Shown here: positions 60,791-64,000 of the stretch, in pieces
Layout: every line of letters starts with the position of its first letter
How positions within the stretch are numbered: position 1 is the first letter of the stretch
From: Undaria pinnatifida
Taxonomy: Eukaryota; Sar; Phaeophyceae; Laminariales; Alariaceae
Assembly (NCBI GenBank): GCA_012845835.1
Contig: JABAKD010000008.1
Coordinates: 5,626,775-5,690,774, forward strand
Direction: 5' to 3'
DNA: 64,000 bases
Made by a program: the position numbers and the translations under genes
Notes under the pieces: generated by a model
Seen by the model: only the letters and a program-made list of their open reading frames with translations
Database searches by the model: none
What the model was told of the DNA's origin: nothing

Positions 60791-62264
60791 CCTTCCTATA
60801 GTTGCGTTGAGCAAAGGGGGTGTGTAGAGGTAGGTAGCTAGTTTTACCAGTGGCTGGCTGGTGTTGTTCGGGAGGATGTGGGTTATTAGTAGTGGTAGTA
60901 GAGGACCGTGTGCGGCAAAAATTGAAAAAGTGATGAATGCGCAACCGAGAGAAGGCGACAGAGACAAATAAAATATGGAACCACGTCATCCAGGGATCTC
61001 CGTCGCAGGCTCTATGTCAGAACCGATTATCCATGCATTAGTTGGCCATAACGCGAAAATAATACATCGAAACACCAAATAATGATGACCCACAAATCAT
61101 TCGGTAAATCGGTAGAGTATCTGACGAATCATATGCCGGAGTTGGAAATTAAACCGATTTATCGAAATTCATTTTTCGAATATGTTTCAAAAATTTTAAA
61201 TTTTAAATTTGAAAAATCCGAAGTTCCAAACTGTACTACCCCGAATATTCGGTCGGAGAACTACGTGCGACGGAGGTCGTTGTGAGCTTTCGTAACTTCT
61301 CCAGGCAGATCTTGGAGTGAGTTGCGCACGCGGTGGTCTGTAGAACAACTTGTTGGGCAAGCTTCCTGCGGTCTTCAGAGGGACGGCATACGCAAAGCGT
61401 AACCTTCGAGGTAAGCTCCTCGCTTGAGCAGGTCTGGGTCTGACGGTTGCAGGGATATATATGTACATGCCTGACGTCGGACATGACAGCCGTACCTACG
61501 CTGCGATTCGTCACTCTATTTCAAGTAGCAGGTAGAGCAGTAGAGTGCTTCATCGCAAAAAGTCGTCGGAACAACCAACGTTACGTCTAGAGCCCTGTGG
61601 TCTGCGCCTGTGGACCACAGCAGGACCAACACTTCGAGCCGTATGTTAGCATGGGAATTGCTCTCTCTAGCTGACGATGAGGTCCGCAGCCATAAAAACT
61701 TCTCTCTAGCCGATCATAAGGTCCGCAGCTTTTTAGACACTAAAAAAACTACGGAAACTGCTGCTGTGGGTGCGTGGTCCTGCTGCCCCTCCACCTCTTC
61801 TTGCCCCCCACACGCCCCTTTCCCTCGATTGTTCGTACACGGCATACGAACGTAGCGCTTTGTACGGCACCCTGTTTTTTCTCCAAGCTTGAAGCTCCGA
61901 TCGAGCACTGACTGCAGACAGGGAACAAGTCTTGAGACACGCTCGACATCTGTCTTCTGAAGATTGAGTGTTGAAGGGGTTTGACGTGGTGACTTGGTTA
62001 CCTCGCTCTGCCATCTGGCCAAGACCCGCGTGGCAGAAGACGTTTTGGTAAGACAATAAACTACGTCGTATAACAGTCTGTCTTTTTTTTACGTATACCT
62101 GGTAGTTTTTTTGGAGAACGCGCGTCACGGAACGTACGTACGTGTTGTTCTTGTTGAATGTCGCATGGTGCTACCTGGTGTGACATATAAATATGTATCT
62201 TACCTTTTCACACCATCTCATCCATCTACCAGGTACATACACGCCAGGTACGAGCTACGAGTAG
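60791..62264. other. Unassigned 5' flank of the Kre9-like gene
   Basis: This must contain the promoter of the minus-strand gene starting at 60790, but no core element is recognisable. CTCTCTAGC.GA..AT.AGGTCCGCAGC occurs twice (61662 and 61706). One TACCWGGTA motif lies at 62096. No coding region was recognised. Confidence 0.45.
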
Positions 62265-62304
62265 TACACTGCTGCTGCAGTTCCAAGGGGAGTCGCCGAC
62301 CTAT

Positions 62305-62626
62305 ATCCGGTTCGTGCCGGTCGCCCCGGTGGCGTATCGGGTTATCCTCGAGCCTGGTATATGTCAGTTTCTTCGTGAGTAGTTCGAGTCCCCCCGAGTG
62401 CATACTCGTATAAATACGAAGGACTTTTTCTTGTGCACTAATTGACTTGCGGAAAACGCGAGGAGAGCGTAAGAAAGCAACATTCGATGAAAAATCGGCG
62501 AGTCGCAGTGGGATTGCTCGTATGCGCGATAAAAATTCAAGGCAACCGGGGGGAAGAAGGGACGACACCTGTGACCACGGCTTGTCCAGGAGCTGGAAAG
62601 TGGAAGCGTGAAAAAAAAAAAAAAAA
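62305..62626 (+). mobile_element. tRNA-derived SINE, copy B
   Basis: A-box TGGCGTATCGG at 62330-62340 and B-box AGTTCGAGTCC at 62381-62391 form the tRNA-like head. A body of about 220 bp follows, then an A16 tail (62611-62626). It is collinear with the reverse-oriented copy at 48492-48806. The intact A-tail suggests a more recent insertion than copy A. Confidence 0.8.
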
Positions 62627-62681
62627 CTTGATGAGGACACACACCCCATAATTCGCGCGATCGGAGTCTCACAGCTGGAGT

Positions 62682-62722
<41 letters not shown>
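62682..62722. repeat. (CTA)n microsatellite
   Basis: About 13 perfect CTA units interrupt the tail of the dispersed repeat. Confidence 0.95.
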
Positions 62723-62723
<1 letters not shown>

Positions 62724-62724
62724 T

Positions 62725-63090
62725 TTTTGAGTGTATTTTTATTATTTTTATATTAATTGAGTGTATTTTTATTTTTATGATGTATGTAATATTTTACTCG
62801 AGACTTTCAACACAATCTCTCCCAGCTTGGGTGTAATTTTTTTCATAATATTGAGTGTATTTTTACTTTTTATAATAAGTGTGATGTTGAATGTATTTTT
62901 TTTTTAGTATAATATTGAGTGTATTTTATTCATATATGTACTATATTATAAAAATAAAAATACACTCAGTATAATAATAAAAATATCTTATAAGAATAAA
63001 AAGTAATTATAAAAATAAAAATACGCTCGATATTATAGAAAAATGATAAAGATAAAAATGTATATGATAAAAATAAATACACACTCGATC
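62725..63090. repeat. AT-rich inverted-repeat region
   Basis: GAGTGTATTTTTA occurs near 62730, 62758, 62846 and 62918 (with variants). Its complement AAAAATACACTC occurs near 62955 (variants at 63018 and 63072). A hairpin with arms of roughly 150-200 bp can be drawn around 62940. No coding sequence. Confidence 0.7.
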
Positions 63091-64000
63091 GACTGTTTGC
63101 GAGAAAAATCACTAAAAATTCTTCCATCAAGCTAGAAAAAGGCCAAATTCACTCCGGCATGCTTTTGGTTGTGTTTGCGGTGAACGAATCGCAGAAAAGG
63201 CGTACACGGCCTCGATATCACAGGCGGGGAGCGGGGAGGCAGCATCAAATTTGAAATTTTGACATAGTGCGGTATTAATTGCACCTATTTACTATTTACA
63301 GACTCACCGGCAGGGGCAGACCCAGCACAACACCATCAGACAAACAGCAGCACAGCAGCAGCAGCTGCTGCGCAGTAGCATCACAGCAGCCGCTGCCGCA
63401 GCAGCAGCAGCAGCGGCGGCGGGACAGGGACAGAGGTAGCGGTGGCGATGGCCCCGCCAGATGAGTTGCGGCACAGCAGCTCGGCTCGGCCTGGCTCGAT
63501 CACCACAACAACAGAACAGCCAGTTTTTTATATTTTTGTCAGGAACAAACGCAGGAGACACTAACCGCAGCCGCAGCACAATGGCCGCCGCCGCACAGCA
63601 GCAGCAGCAGCAGCGGCAGCGGCAGTGGCGGCGGCGGCCGTGTAACGTGGGTGGCGGTGGCGGTGAGGGCTTCGGCGACGGCGTTGTGGTATACCGACGG
63701 TGGTTGACAAAATCAGCACCGGATACGACATCACGCAGCAGCAGAGAACCAGGCCACATCGTAGAGAGCGCGGGAGCGCTGGCTCACTAGCACCTACCCC
63801 TGAGGTTTCGCGTACGCGCCATGCTTCCCCAGCTACCATTTGTGCCTCCGCATCAAGGTTGAGTTGTGTCTACCGCTGCCAAGCACAGCGCACAGCGAGC
63901 AGTGTCGGCTGTGCTGCCGTGTGGGTTGTGCCCTCGTGCCCTCTGATTGTTGTGCCGTTGTGCCTGGAGAGCAACGGTGTTCAGCTCGGTATTTGTAGGC
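63091..64000. other. CAG/CGG-rich stretch, possibly an exon of an unseen gene
   Basis: CAG-rich runs at 63346-63420 and 63594-63630 lie in GC-rich sequence after a sharp change from the AT-rich region. Frames across them read as Gln, Ala, Ser or Cys runs. Such runs do occur in real exons here (exon 1 of the deaminase gene), but no start, splice site or domain supports one. Confidence 0.35.

Larger units (their letters stand above)
62265..62760 (+). repeat. Dispersed repeat (CGATCGGAGTATCACAC family), copy 5, split by a SINE and a microsatellite
   Basis: CCAAGGGGAGTCGCCGACCT (62283-62302) is separated by the SINE from ATGAGGACACACACC, GCGATCGGAGTCTCACAGC and GGAGT. The family tail GAGTGTATTTTTATT appears only after the CTA array. 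The layout is two insertions into one older element. Confidence 0.65.

Noticed and set aside
63279-63790. Gln-, Ala- and Cys-rich frames on both strands
   Set aside because: Explained by CAG/CGG repeats; no start or splice evidence, kept only as a possible exon.

Overview
The window is nuclear DNA from a eukaryote with long, intron-rich genes. A brown alga of the Ectocarpus type is my best guess, but this is inference. The pointers are many long introns, neighbouring genes on alternating strands, long T/G-rich sequence downstream of two gene ends, secreted beta-helix and Kre9-like proteins, Helitrons, LINEs, SINEs and MITE-like elements, and CAG-rich coding sequence. I see no operon, bacterial promoter, rRNA, intact tRNA or CRISPR.

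Three genes could be assembled exon by exon with matching splice phases. (1) A secreted right-handed beta-helix protein lies on the minus strand, from 20525 down to at least 11657, in seven exons. (2) A divergently transcribed plus-strand gene (21009-32929, eleven exons, about 1158 aa) encodes a membrane-anchored protein. It ends in a zinc-dependent cytidine-deaminase fold whose two zinc motifs are separated by a very large insert. (3) A complete four-exon minus-strand gene (60790-53642, 266 aa) encodes a secreted protein with two Kre9/Knh1-like domains. A close copy of exon 1 of the beta-helix gene sits alone at 3700-3392, with a GC splice donor.

Most of the rest is mobile DNA and repeats. 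0-2.4 kb: a decayed Helitron Rep. 6.0-6.8 and 11.3-13.7 kb: MITE-like elements of two families. 18.7-19.8 kb: a tRNA-derived element and a dispersed repeat. 33-38 kb: T/G-rich 3' flank of the deaminase gene with several tandem repeats. 40-43 kb: nested MITEs and a TAG microsatellite of about 600 bp inside one of them. 44.2-45.0 kb: a badly decayed LINE tail. 45.4-48.2 kb: a better preserved but frameshifted LINE with a duplicated 3' end. 48.5 and 62.3 kb: two copies of one tRNA-derived SINE. 50.9-53.6 kb: A/C-rich sequence, the 3' flank of the Kre9-like gene. 62.7-63.1 kb: an AT-rich inverted-repeat region.

A signal not explained by any of these features is the 9-mer TACCWGGTA. I found it 19 times by eye, against about 0.5 expected by chance. 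It sometimes forms overlapping 7-bp tandems and is absent from the whole deaminase locus.
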